DNA of 64,000 bases from Fragilariopsis cylindrus CCMP1102. Lineage: Eukaryota; Bacillariophyta; Bacillariophyceae; Bacillariales; Bacillariaceae. The notes under the pieces are model-generated. The model was not told the origin of the DNA and did no database searches. It saw nothing but the letters and a program-made list of their open reading frames with translations. The DNA lies in NCBI GenBank assembly GCA_900095095.1, contig FMBT01000304.1, positions 496,001-560,000 of the forward strand, read 5' to 3'. The translations under genes were made by a program, and so were the position numbers. Positions 33,473-44,171 of the stretch are shown here, piece after piece. Position 1 is the first letter of the stretch; each line of letters begins with the position of its first letter.

Positions 33473-34522
33473 TCAGAACAGGAAGAGGAATGGGGTATTT
33501 GGTATAGAGCCCGACTAAACATTGCGAGATATAGAACATATATTGCTGGTGTAGACGTAATTTAAGTTTAAAAATTAACAGTTCTTTATACATCTCATAA
33601 TTTGTACATAATTGTACCAATGTTTCTTAATTAATCTTCGATTCCAACATATATAGTCACGCAGTCTAGTTCCACGCCGATAAAAAACAAAAATATAAAA
33701 AAGACCAGCACACCACCGCGGGTTTATAATTGCAGCATCGAATTCTCGTCTATCGCCGTCGTTCCAACCACCGTATACCCCTTGAACAGCTCGTTAGCAA
33801 TGTAATACCAGAAGCAAACTAACTAACGGTTCCATTTTTAGAGTTTTCTTCATGATTATATTGTATGCCCTTTTTAAAACGAATATCTCATTCACGCATG
33901 CATGGATCGATCTGAATTGATATTTGGATACAGCATTGTATCGTTTTGACAGCTCGTGTACTATGACGTACAATAATACGTCCAAGGTAGGGATACCGGT
34001 GTGGCGCACCTGATTTGAAAAGGGTCACTCCTCCATTTTTTGGAAAATTCAACTCCAAAAAAGAAGGTCGGTAGCATGCATCCTTTATGTATTACCTCTA
34101 ATTGTATCTGATATCATAGACTGATCGGAGCATATTAAGGGATGATTAATAGAGACGGGCAAAAGGGTCACTCTTAACAACTCCGTTCAGTCCCGTGCCA
34201 TCTGTTTCATTTTCCACTGTTACAGTACAACTGTGTACAGTGTTTTGAAATTTTTCTTATTATTTCTATAGCCAATCAAAATGCACCCAACAATGAATCT
34301 GCAGGCTACACAAATTTACAAAAAAATAGGGGGATAAAGTGTAGTGAACGCTGTGACTTTAGGTCAGGATTTCCTTTGTACCATTATTATTGTCAACTGA
34401 ATAATGATGAAGCATCCATCGTCATACTTCCAATACTGATACGACCATACCATTAAAAAAAAAGGAAATCACTCTAGTAGGCTAGAAGAAAATTCTTAGT
34501 TAGATCTATCTCGTTCGAAAGG
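33473..34522. other. Intergenic, no gene seen
   Basis: About 1 kb of AT-rich sequence. GGGTCACTC occurs at 34021 and 34164 in a similar context (AAAAGGGTCACTC), a minor direct repeat. No ORF with protein-like composition. Confidence 0.5.
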
Positions 34523-35635
34523 ATGGTACCTTATGTTCCTCCGTCACGACGAGGGCGGCGAGGCCAAGTAGTAATCGCCTTTTACGCTGTTGGTTTGAAT
34601 GATCTCTTACGAGACTTTGATATCTCGCCGCTACCTATATCTGACTCTTTTATTGTGAATCACTACTGTTTTTATGATGAATTTCAACGGTTGGCTGACA
34701 TAGTTGGTATTTACGATGATGTACATGAAGACGTAAAAGCATTCAATAACGTCTTCTTTAAAAAAGATTCGAATTATCAAAAATATCAAACCAAATATTA
34801 CGTAGCAGAATACGACGATGCGAAATCGGCCGAAGAAGTATCCGAAAGTGTGAATGCATATTTCAGAAAGCTATCTAAAGGGCTGGCTGCAAAACAATTA
34901 CCTAACATGTCGGAACATCCTTTGCTTGCATCTTTTCCAATTGATGAAATTGTTGCAACGTCGCTTGGCGTTGGTTCCCTACAACTTGCTACATTTGTAA
35001 CGAAAGATGTTTTGATAAAAACCAAGGAGGATTTTAAGGATGCAATGAAGGAAGAATACAGGCGGACCACCAATATTCAAAGTCGTTATGTTGCCGATTC
35101 AGTGTCACTTACCCTCTTCATGCGTCCTTCTGACAGAAAACCACCAACGCATGTTCTTACATTCCGTTCACAAAAACAGAAAAAATGCAGAGAGTTGGTG
35201 GGTGGGGGACACCTCAATATGAGCTTGAATGTTTTTCATGAAGATCAGGCATGCAAAAAGTTATATGAAGAGACATTTGGTGTGGCGTTATATCTTCCAG
35301 GTGGCATCAATCCAACTTTTATTTGGCAAGGAAACGAATTTGAAAATACTCGCCATCAGCAGCAATGGTATGCATGTAACTATGCAATGGTTATTACCGC
35401 TGGTGATGGGGAAATTGTAGAATCCTTACCTGACATTCTTGAAGAAATTTCTACTGATCTTTGTATTGCTTTTGAGAATGATCCATTGTCAACATTGTAC
35501 CCATCCGTGAAAGGCTACGAATGGACACCTGTTGATCAATTTAGATCTGTATGCCGTCCTAATCAAAAGACATCGTGGAGGCATTTATATAATGCCGTAG
35601 TGAGAAGTGATAGGTTGTCCAGGAATTTTAAGTAA
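34523..35635 (+). CDS. Conserved-looking hypothetical protein, weakly Nudix-like
   Basis: A single-exon, intact 370-residue ORF from ATG 34523 beginning MVPYVPPSRRG. Composition is globular throughout. The segment HVLTFRSQKQKKCRELVGGG, a gap, then ACKKLYEETFGVALYLPGG recalls a Nudix box (GGG...RELxEExG), with Lys in place of the Arg-Glu pair and one extra residue, and it is followed by an aromatic-rich strand (QQQWYACNYAMVI) as in Nudix folds. If related, the metal-binding residues look altered and catalysis is uncertain. The N-terminal half is unassigned. I would call it hypothetical; the Nudix idea is inference. Confidence 0.6.
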   Translation: MVPYVPPSRRGRRGQVVIAFYAVGLNDLLRDFDISPLPISDSFIVNHYCFYDEFQRLADIVGIYDDVHEDVKAFNNVFFKKDSNYQKYQTKYYVAEYDDAKSAEEVSESVNAYFRKLSKGLAAKQLPNMSEHPLLASFPIDEIVATSLGVGSLQLATFVTKDVLIKTKEDFKDAMKEEYRRTTNIQSRYVADSVSLTLFMRPSDRKPPTHVLTFRSQKQKKCRELVGGGHLNMSLNVFHEDQACKKLYEETFGVALYLPGGINPTFIWQGNEFENTRHQQQWYACNYAMVITAGDGEIVESLPDILEEISTDLCIAFENDPLSTLYPSVKGYEWTPVDQFRSVCRPNQKTSWRHLYNAVVRSDRLSRNFK

Positions 35636-35638
35636 ATG

Positions 35639-36912
35639 TATGTTTATTGAATTAGAGAGATGGTATCCAATTGCCTGCATTCATGTATACAAGTCAAATA
35701 ATAACAGTAATAACGATTAATATTATATCTTGTTCGTTCGTAACATATCACGTAGTGTGACGGATAGGTGTTGCAATGTGGATATTACAAAAGAACGTCG
35801 ATCAATTCCAATGCCGTACCGGTCACGAAGCAAATCAATCCCCAACTCCATTTCAGAGTTGTGTAGTCAAGTTGTAAATACAATTCTAACTCCGACACAT
35901 TTGCGGTTGCTTTTTCTCTTTTGGTCTATTTTGTAGTCGCATTCTTCTTAGTATTCTGGATACCGTAGCTCCCTTTCTTATCTTTGAGGTAACACTCATC
36001 TTGTTTTGATTGTCTCTATTACTCTATCTTTTGTTTTGGAAAAGGAAGGACGTATGCCTAATATTCTTTTTAGGATACTTTAAACACAGCCTAGAAGAAA
36101 TTCTACTAACTAAATGTAGACTATTTATATTGTTGGGATTGTTGACAGTGATAATTAAGTCAAACGTTATCATAATTTAGCTATTCCAATCATAGTTTTT
36201 AAATATTATTACGGTATGTATCGACGGAAGGAATGTTGTACTGTAGGATTTCAGGAATGGCGCGCAATGCGCTTTGTAAAAATGCGCTTTTAAGAAATAA
36301 TGTCATAGCGCAATCGCGGGTCAAGATCCAAAATTGAGAAGAAGCGAAAAGATGCCCTTTTCCAAAGTTTTTGAATAATCTTGTGATGACCGGCGGTCTC
36401 ACTCTGGCTGCCTGCGTCTCAAGTGTGAGTCAGCATACTTACTTCGAGAAGGAATGTACAAATTCTAAAAACTCGAGTGTCAGCATACTCTACATTGTAC
36501 TTCAAAAGTACTTCGAGAATACAAATCCTAAAAACTAAAAATCCTTTTTAATAAAGTAGTCGTTGAAGTTGAGTAGATATCCTTCTCTCTTTTTCCTCGG
36601 AGTACCACAAGTCAAAACAAAGTCCATTACAAATCGCTTCTCTTTGCGATTTTCACAATGCTTTGGAAGAAGTGTGAAAGTGAGATAGTGTGAAAGCGAG
36701 ATAGTGTGACAGTGAGACAGTGAGACAGTGAGATACAGAAATACTGGAACGTTCCTGCATAAAGCGAAACAAACAACACACACCACAAGATCAGCAAAGA
36801 ACTCGACAACGACACAAAAGCAAAAAGAACATAAGACAGAACAACACAAGGATCGACTAGGGATTACAGTAATTGTACACATACGGTAGTAAATACGAAA
36901 AAGAGTTAAGAG
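35639..36912. other. Intergenic, contains a short dispersed repeat
   Basis: No gene is supported. Contains the 36238 repeat copy, a duplicated CAGCATACT-type motif (36432 and 36480), and a GTGTGACAGTGAGACAGTGAG array at 36690-36732 just upstream of the next gene. Confidence 0.5.
36238..36365 (+). repeat. Dispersed direct repeat of about 130 bp, copy 1
   Basis: CTGTAGGATTTCA.GAATGG, GCGCTTTGTAAAAATGCGC, GCAATCGCGGGTC and GAAGCGAAAAGATGCCC all recur in the same order and orientation at 38485-38632. The GCGC...GCGC part is self-complementary. Confidence 0.8.
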
Positions 36913-38053
36913 ATGGTATCTACTACTAGTAAGAGGAGATCGTCGAACTTACCGGCTCGTAATAGGTCATATAGAACTTCAGACATTGTCGTTGTTGATG
37001 CCGATAATAACGATGATAATAATGAAAATACCGAATGCACTGAAAAACTAATTAGTGCAATGCACACATTAAGTGGAATTGCTGGGTTTGTACCATTAAT
37101 CCTTACATTCGTTGTAAAAGATTATAAAATTATGTTTTTATCTGCATTTGTAGTTTCATTATTTAATATATTAGTTTTAAATTTAATTTTATACAAATTT
37201 GGTAAAACACGAACATGGTAAGTTTCTTAAGTTTTGGTCTAGCAGTGTGTTTTGTGTTGTATATTTTACGTGCAGCCATATGACGATTATTAGTCAGCTA
37301 ATAAGAAAAAAATGCCCGACGAGAAAATGGTACTACAGTACACTGTTGTAAAAATACAAATGTAACACCTCTGACACTTTCTATCTAATCTGATCTTATC
37401 TGTTCTTTATCATTTCATTATTGCATTATTTATTATCTATTGATTTCACTTAGGCCAAAAGTTTTAGATGTTATTTTTGCAGTTATGTTTGGTATATTAA
37501 TGATTATTACATATTCTTATCCACCATCCACAGCCTTCTTAAAAAACTGGAGTGGTGTCATCATCTTAGGAGCAGTTGCATTCGGTGTCGGTATAATGTG
37601 GTTTGTATTTGGTCGACCATTCTGTCAAGACAATGCAGCAGATATGGTTGGTATTGAAGCATTAACACATCCACTTATTCGACTAAATGTTCGAATTAAT
37701 ACAGGATTTTGGCTTGGTTTATTTACAATTTGTGCATTAGTTCAGTTACCATCTGGTATTATTCAATCAAATGGTGGTGATCCACAGAAAGCATTTACAA
37801 TTACTAATATACTAGTCCAATTTTAATTGTAGGTGGTTTCCTAATTAGTTTTTGGGTATTTCCAAGATATTTTCGTGCAAATGTGGAGAAATTTGCTGCT
37901 CCGTATGAAAAAGAAATTGATGAATGGATGTTGAAACATCCTGATCATAAAATGTCAGATCCTGCCAATCGGGGTGATGGTTATGATGCAGATGGTAATA
38001 AAATTGTTGTTGCTGTTGCTTCAGAGGGCGAAGATGTCGAAGAATCTGCTTGA
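36913..38053 (+). CDS. Multi-pass membrane protein, function unknown
   Basis: Exon 1 is 36913-37217 and exon 2 starts at 37454 after a 236-bp intron (GTAAGT to TTAG); the codon TG/G joins them to give TRTWPKVLDV. The N-terminus is polar (Ser/Arg, then Asp/Asn), followed by about seven hydrophobic segments, including GIAGFVPLILTFV, IMFLSAFVVSLFNILVLNLI, VIFAVMFGILMIITY, GVIILGAVAFGVGIMWFVFG, TGFWLGLFTICALV and IVGGFLISFWVFPRYF. The C-terminus is cytosolic-looking (EKFAAPYEKEIDEWM ... EDVEESA) and ends at 38051-38053. In the raw frame a stop occurs at about 37824; the coding sequence clearly resumes one frame over at a TTTT run, again equivalent to one lost base. I do not recognise the family. 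Confidence 0.6.
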
Positions 38054-38072
38054 GAAGAAAAACAAAACAAAA

Positions 38073-38480
38073 AATGACAATACGTCATTGTCCAACGAAA
38101 GATCAGAAGGCTGACTTTCTAACAAAACCCTTGACTCGAACTAACTTTGAAGCATGTCGCTTCTTATCAATGGGTTGATGACAATATCACTACTACATAT
38201 TCAATCTATCACCACTACATATTCAATCTATCACTACTTGCTTAATATTCATATTTCTTTCATTTTTATGAGTTCTAGCGAACTCAAGGGAATGTGAAGA
38301 GAATTTATAAACCAAGCGCACACAATTGTTATCATGCGCGATGTGACAACGTCACTCTGTTTACACTGATTAATATTATATATAATATTCATTCATCTTA
38401 TAATTTACAATAATACATGCTTAAAATACCAACTAGGACTATCATTTTACTAATAGTATCACTTAGCTTTATTTTCCTTC
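38073..38480 (+). mobile_element. Copia (Ty1) retroelement 3'-end fossil
   Basis: 38073-38177 reads the C-terminal end of a Copia RNase H domain (RHCPTKDQKADFLTKPLTR, ending in SMG). A purine-rich tract near 38284-38292 is followed by TGTGAAGAG, which could be the start of the 3' LTR; its far end was not located. It is only the tail of an element with no upstream pol region, so it is a truncated fossil. It starts 20 bp after the stop codon of the membrane-protein gene. It is unrelated by position to the Gag fossil at 16730. Confidence 0.7.
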
Positions 38481-38484
38481 GCAG

Positions 38485-38632
38485 TACTGTAGGATTTCAA
38501 GAATGGCGCGCATCGCAATGCGCTTTGTAAAAATGCGCTTCTAAGAGAAATATTGTCATAAGCAATCGCGGGTCTCTGATGAGATGAATGAATCCAAAAT
38601 TGAAAAGAAGCGAAAAGATGCCCTTTCCAAGC
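38485..38632 (+). repeat. Dispersed direct repeat, copy 2
   Basis: Second copy of the 36238 repeat, about 2.25 kb downstream, with a short insertion near 38575-38590 (GATGAGATGAATGA). The pair brackets the membrane-protein gene and the Copia fossil. Confidence 0.8.
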
Positions 38633-38733
38633 AGCAGCTAAGAATCACTTTAATTTTTCTTACTCGAACATGAGAGTCATTTTATGACAAAAATAAGCGT
38701 ACATCTATACTCTGTCAGAAGCAGAGTACGTGG

Positions 38734-39551
38734 TTGATCACGTATCATGTAATGGAATTCATAAGACCTCATATGGTATGGGTACATGATAAGGGCACTA
38801 TATGCCAAAGGCGCAAACTTTATTCCATTTGGAATGACATGTCATCGGTTATTGATCCTACCTCAATTGAAGCCATCGCACTTATCAACAACACACGGGG
38901 TGTATTGGATATGATGCGATATCCTTTGCTAATGTACTGTTCCATGCAGAAATTTAGATGAACAACGCCCGATGGACCGTGTCTTGTTGAGATTAACTAT
39001 GCCGAACCTGTGGAATATATCAGGGATGTGGATTTCTATATTGCCGAGGCGTTATAACTGGTGGCTATATACTTGCAAGTAGATATGGCTGTCGATGCAT
39101 TTTTATTAGATCCTGCCGCCTTAATGAATGTTCCTGACAAACTAGTATATCTATTCAAGTCATCTGGTCAAATTGTAGTGCCTGTCTCTTATAATGAAGG
39201 GACTATTGAATGAATCCATACCGGTTTTTGATAAGACCTAAAAATCTTCCTTCGTTTGGCGCTCTTGATGCATATTTTGAGGTTGGTGATAGTGTTCAAA
39301 AAACAAGAGATCTTGCCATAACGTTTGGCATTGTCACTTTGTGTAATGCCCATGCTAAAATGCTTGAAAGAGATGTACACAATTCATTCGTTCTATGGAA
39401 AAACAAAACGAATTCTTTATTTTTACCAATGGTTGTAAAGGAAGATGATGGGAAAGTAGAAGCACTAGTATCGAAAGAAATTCAGAACATTAAATCATGC
39501 AGGCGTCGAGTAAGTTTTCTCCTGAATACTATGCTCGTAAATAGTTACTAA
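38734..39551 (+). pseudogene. Decayed unrecognised coding region
   Basis: Three consecutive open stretches (38734-38961, about 38962-39211, 39210-39551) have protein-like, non-repetitive composition, for example SIWNDMSSVIDPTSIEAIAL, VEINYAEPVEYIRDVDFYIA, DMAVDAFLLDPAALMNVPDK and LAITFGIVTLCNAHAKMLER. They do not form one intact ORF and no family is recognised. Most likely a dead gene, possibly of mobile-element origin. Confidence 0.4.
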
Positions 39552-39964
39552 CTCAAATAATATTAGATCTATATGATTTTCAAAATTCCGTCGCGTGTGT
39601 ATGATAGGAGAGATAATGATAAAGAGTAGAATTCTAAATACTGATAGCAAACACGATAACAAGATCTATACATGCAGCTAGCTAGTAGGCAGGACCTATG
39701 AATATTGATGTGCTACTATAGTCGAACAGTAGTAGCTAGAGTACTATAGAGTGCATTCATTGGTATACAGTATGATAAAATAATGTGTATAGTCTTATTA
39801 TAATACTGTAATATGTAAATTAAATAATTAATATGGTTGCACAACTTGTTTTCGTAGGTCCTAATAGGTGCAGCAATACTATGTTGCGTAGCTTTTTGTT
39901 GCTATTGTTGTTAGATCTCGTTGATCGTTTTTGTTTTCATTTCGTTTTCTTCCATTTTGATAGA

Positions 39965-42002
39965 TTATTGGAAAAAGAAACCTGATTCGGAACTTGATTC
40001 AAGACTTGATTCTAAACTTGATGAGGAACCTGATGAGGAACCTGATGAGAAACCTGATGAGGAACTTGATGAGGAACTTGATGAGGAACCAGTAGGCGAT
40101 ACAGTAGGAGAAGCAGTAGGAGATGCAGTAGGCGATGCGGTAGGAGATGCAGTAGGAGATGCAGTAGGAGATGCAGTATTATCTTCACAAAATGTTTCAC
40201 ATCTGATTGGACATAATTCTGATAATTTTTTACCATCTTTTCCTTTTTTATCACATTTATTTTTCTTCTCAATTTTCTTACAGGTAAGTTTACCTGATAT
40301 ACCCTCCACTTTAAATTTACCAGTTTTGTCCTCACAAGGTGCATCATCATCGTCATCGTCATCATCATCATCATCATCATCGTCACCGCCATTATTGTCG
40401 TCGCCAACTTCATTACAATCCTCATACGTATCTTTAGATCCAAAATCAACTCCTTCTTTCACGCTAGTCCCATCTAAATATAATTCGTATCCTCCTTCTA
40501 AACCTTGAGTAAGGCCATCACCGAATGAATCCTTGATAGTGAATCTGAAGCAAGTTCCTGCTTTAATACAAACAGACTCCTGCAATCAATATTTTAAAGA
40601 AAAAATCATTTTTTATTTTGGTTGGTAAGAAGATGAAATAGATGATTAAAAATGATAAATAATGCAATGAAATCAAGCCAAATCAAATCGAATCAAGTCA
40701 AATCAAAGTAACAGTAAATGTATTTAATACGTACCGTATCTAATTTGCATGCTTCCTCGAAATTTTTTCGTACAAGAAGCTTGTTGCCATTGCCTGAATC
40801 TTTTACAGTATAACTAGAGTCTTCTGGAAAGTCATCTGTAGTCAATTCGATTACTAATTCTTTTCCACCTTTACCATCGCAACCCTTAGTAGAAACGACA
40901 GGAGATGGTGTAGGTGCAGTTACAGGTGCAGTTACAGGAGTATCTCCACCACCACCATTACATAATATTGCATTCTTATCATTCTTTTCATTGAATGTAT
41001 CACAAACAGTTGCTTTAATCCAATCAGCACGTGTACTAGTACGCGAATATACACCAGGCTTATTTCTACTACCACACCCTTCCCCCCAAGATACGGTACC
41101 AATATGATAATCTTGATTATTTGTAGTAAAGATTAATGGACCACCACTATCACCTGTATTTTTGTTGTTAGTTGTTGTTATAGTTGTTATAGATGCAGAT
41201 TGAAAACGAATGAAAATGAGAATGTGAGATTTTTTTCAAAGATTTAAGATGAGATCGCGATTATTCACTATAGATTGAAATAAATAAAACGTTGATACTA
41301 TTAGTTATCAGTACGTACCTTGACAGGAATCTTTATTTTTTGCTCCAGCACAAATATTTCCTGGTGTAAAGATCTCATCTTTACCATAATTGTTTTCACA
41401 TACTTTATTTGATACGATAGGAACTTGTACAGTTTGAAGTTGTGATGGTGTATTACCACCAGATGTTAATGTACCAAGACCGATTGTTGTTAATTGTGTT
41501 GGACTACCATTCGTTTTTAATGGTGGCCAATTTGGATTTTCATTGATTGCAATAGTTTGTAATGTCGTAACTGGTTCATTTAAACGACATAATGCAAAAT
41601 CATTATTATATGGTGGTACCCTACCATCAGGATTATTATTATTTCCAACAAAATCAAAGGATGGATCTTCAATGTATTCAATACATTTTCTTTTAACAGC
41701 ATCTGCCTGTTTAATATTCTTCTTATCATTTGAATATAATGCACCAACAATAATATTTTCACCTTGTCTATTACCACAATGTGCTGCGGTCAAAAATACA
41801 GATGGTGAAATCAATGCACCACCACATCCCTCTGTTTTGACTGTGATTATGATTGTAGAATGTGGAATATGAACAGGTAGAAAAGTACAAAAATAAGTAG
41901 GAATAAACGTTAACTATAAATTCCGAGACGCATAACGTTAACTATAAATTCCGAGACGCATAACATAAATTGACAGTCTTAAATAGAAACAGCGACATCA
42001 AC

Positions 42003-42038
<36 letters not shown>

Positions 42039-42362
42039 CATCACTCCCTCTGCTTTTCAATCTCACTACCTTCTTTTCTCTTCTCTCCCTCTCCCTCTCT
42101 CTTTTTCTCTCTGTTTCTCTCATCTCTCACGCATACCCCCCGTCCCCTTCACACACAACACAACACAACACAACACATACAAGAAACGATACAAGCATAC
42201 GCATACATACGTACCATAGTATGGATATTGTCCTTTAGCAGCATTATTTCCTCCAACAATACGACTTTCTGCTTCCACTACTTGTACTACAACCGAAGAA
42301 AATACAGTTAATACTACGACGGCATTAACAATCGTCGTTCGAAGCATCATCATCATCATCAT
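39965..42362 (-). CDS. Secreted trypsin-like serine protease with C-terminal Cys-rich and Ser-rich modules
   Basis: Four exons: 42362-42215, 41831-41319, 41153-40735, 40579-39965 (introns 383, 164, 155 bp), summing to an intact 564 residues. A signal peptide (VVVLTVFSSVVVQVVEA) precedes the zymogen cleavage site SR/IVGG. The S1 catalytic triad is visible: His in LTAAHC, Asp in NNDFALCRL, Ser in QGDSGGPL; a VSWGEGCG block follows. After a Thr/Pro linker comes a domain ending in CFRFTIKDSFGDGL...GGYELYLDG, then poly-Asp, then a Cys-rich module (DAPCEDKTGKFKV, KLTCKKI, KNKC, LCPIRCETFC) resembling small Cys motifs common in diatom secreted proteins, a SPTA repeat and a Ser-rich tail. Likely extracellular proteolysis. 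Splice phases are consistent throughout. Confidence 0.88.
41906..41963. repeat. Tandem duplication of about 29 bp in the trypsin gene intron
   Basis: CGTTAACTATAAATTCCGAGACGCATAA occurs twice head to tail within intron 1; a CT dinucleotide run follows at 42006-42034. Confidence 0.75.
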
Positions 42363-44171
42363 GATTTTGGATTGGATAATTTATCTAATTTTGAAAATAA
42401 ACTATATGATTTTAATTTATGAGAACAACAGAGATCTTACTGATATTTGTTGGTATGTCTTTTCTGCTTCCGACTTTCGTGTCTGCTGTATCATATACCG
42501 TTCAATGTGATAGTACCGAACCGATCGGAGGCGAAGCAAAGATGTAGAGTCGGAGTTCCAGGAATACCGTTATGAGAACGCAAACCATAAGTGAGTCTTG
42601 ACCAACCAAGACTCCCGTTTAAATAAGTCTTGACCAACCAAGACTCCCTATAGATTTTCGGTTTTATTACTTTGTACCTGTAATCTGTAGGGCCTACTAG
42701 TTTATAACCTAACCGTAGGTTAATTTTGAAGGATAAGGATATTTGTTTTTCAGGCTTATCAAAAAGGAATTTTTAGATAGTCATTTTGAGTCGTAGGACG
42801 ATTCGATTCAGTATATTATTATGAATTTTTTTAAATACGGTACTCCTTGGTAGTAGTGGAGATGCCTGTAAACTTTGAATGTAGTACACTGTCTCGTCAG
42901 AAGAGGAAAAAATATGGACGTACAGGTAAGGAGTGGAGGAATACGTTCAAATTAACACCCAAAATATGGAAATATGATAACTATTGTCGCGCGCCATAGA
43001 GGGGCGTCCAGTATTTGACTGGCGAAAGTCTTATATATATTATAATAATATGGATTTTTTTAATATATATTATAATATATATAGCGTTACAGTAAGACTC
43101 ATGCAGTGATCGAGACCGATGTTGAATTATGAGTCAAACAACAGTGAGTAATGAAGCAAAAAGACAAGAAGAAATCAAAAAGGTGAATTATTGAATCGAA
43201 GGAATCCGGGAATGGGAATAATTTTTTTTTTGCTCCACCACCACCCACGACACAGCCAGTGAATTTTTGCTCCACCACCACCCACGACACAGCCAGTGAA
43301 GAAATGCGTTTGGATGAGTGAGAGCGTACAATTATTGCACGGTGCAATGGAAAAAGTGCTCCCCACAATGCAAGAGTTTAGAATACAGTAGCATATATAA
43401 TATATTATTATACATATCATTATAATATATTATGACTTGCACAAAATACTACTGCACTTGTTGCAGCATAGAATTCCTACAGTATTACACTTTTCATGCA
43501 ATTATATGAAGGGGGAAATGTTACTAGGGAACTTATTTCCGTTACAACTACTGCTCTGTCAACCATAACTAGCTAGTAGAGTATTGGCATAAGTAGCTAT
43601 CATTATTTTCCTGGGCTTTGCTGTAAAAGTATACCAGCATGATGTATGGTGTGGATATTATTTTCTAGTAAAAAAAAACTATGGTTGAAGGATGTTTCAC
43701 AAATACTGGTTGGTATTAAGTATTATTATTTACATCTTGATATAATATATAGATAGAGAGATAACTCCTCTCGTCGAATCGAACAACAACGTGTTGTCTA
43801 TCGACTGAGTTTATTTTGTTTATTTGATAGAATATGATATTGATTTATGGTGTGATGATTGATTGTGTCAAGAGTGAAAAGAGGAATTGTAGTTATGATC
43901 AAAGAACTCGAACAAAGAAATGCATTGGGGAGTGCTATACCCAATGAATCGATAAGCATTCTAAATCTCGTTTCATTTCATTTATTCGTTCATTCTTTCA
44001 TTCTTCTTCCTTTTACTCTTTCACAGTTTCTTGTTGTTATTGTTATATTTAGTCTTCTTGTATAGCTAGCTCGCCGCTCCAAAGAAGTTACTTATACTCA
44101 CGTGTCATATCATATTCTTTTTGTTTTGTTATGGATTGCTTTTATTGTATTTATCTTTTTAAGTTTGAAGT
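42363..44171. other. Intergenic, several short direct duplications, no gene
   Basis: Holds two perfect or near-perfect head-to-tail duplications: AGTCTTGACCAACCAAGACTCCC at about 42595-42650 and a 37-bp TTTTTGCTCCACCACCACCC... unit at 43227-43300. Also AT-dinucleotide-rich stretches (43030-43085). Minus-strand ORFs over 43099-43420 arise from the duplicated unit and are not supported. Confidence 0.55.

Noticed and set aside
2827-38053. Programmed -1 ribosomal frameshifting in six genes
   Set aside because: The sign fits, but sites lack a common slippery heptamer and the genes are unrelated; missing bases in the assembly are far more likely.
43859-44065. 68-residue plus-strand ORF with a hydrophobic tail
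   Set aside because: Short, T-rich, non-conserved looking and without splice or domain support.
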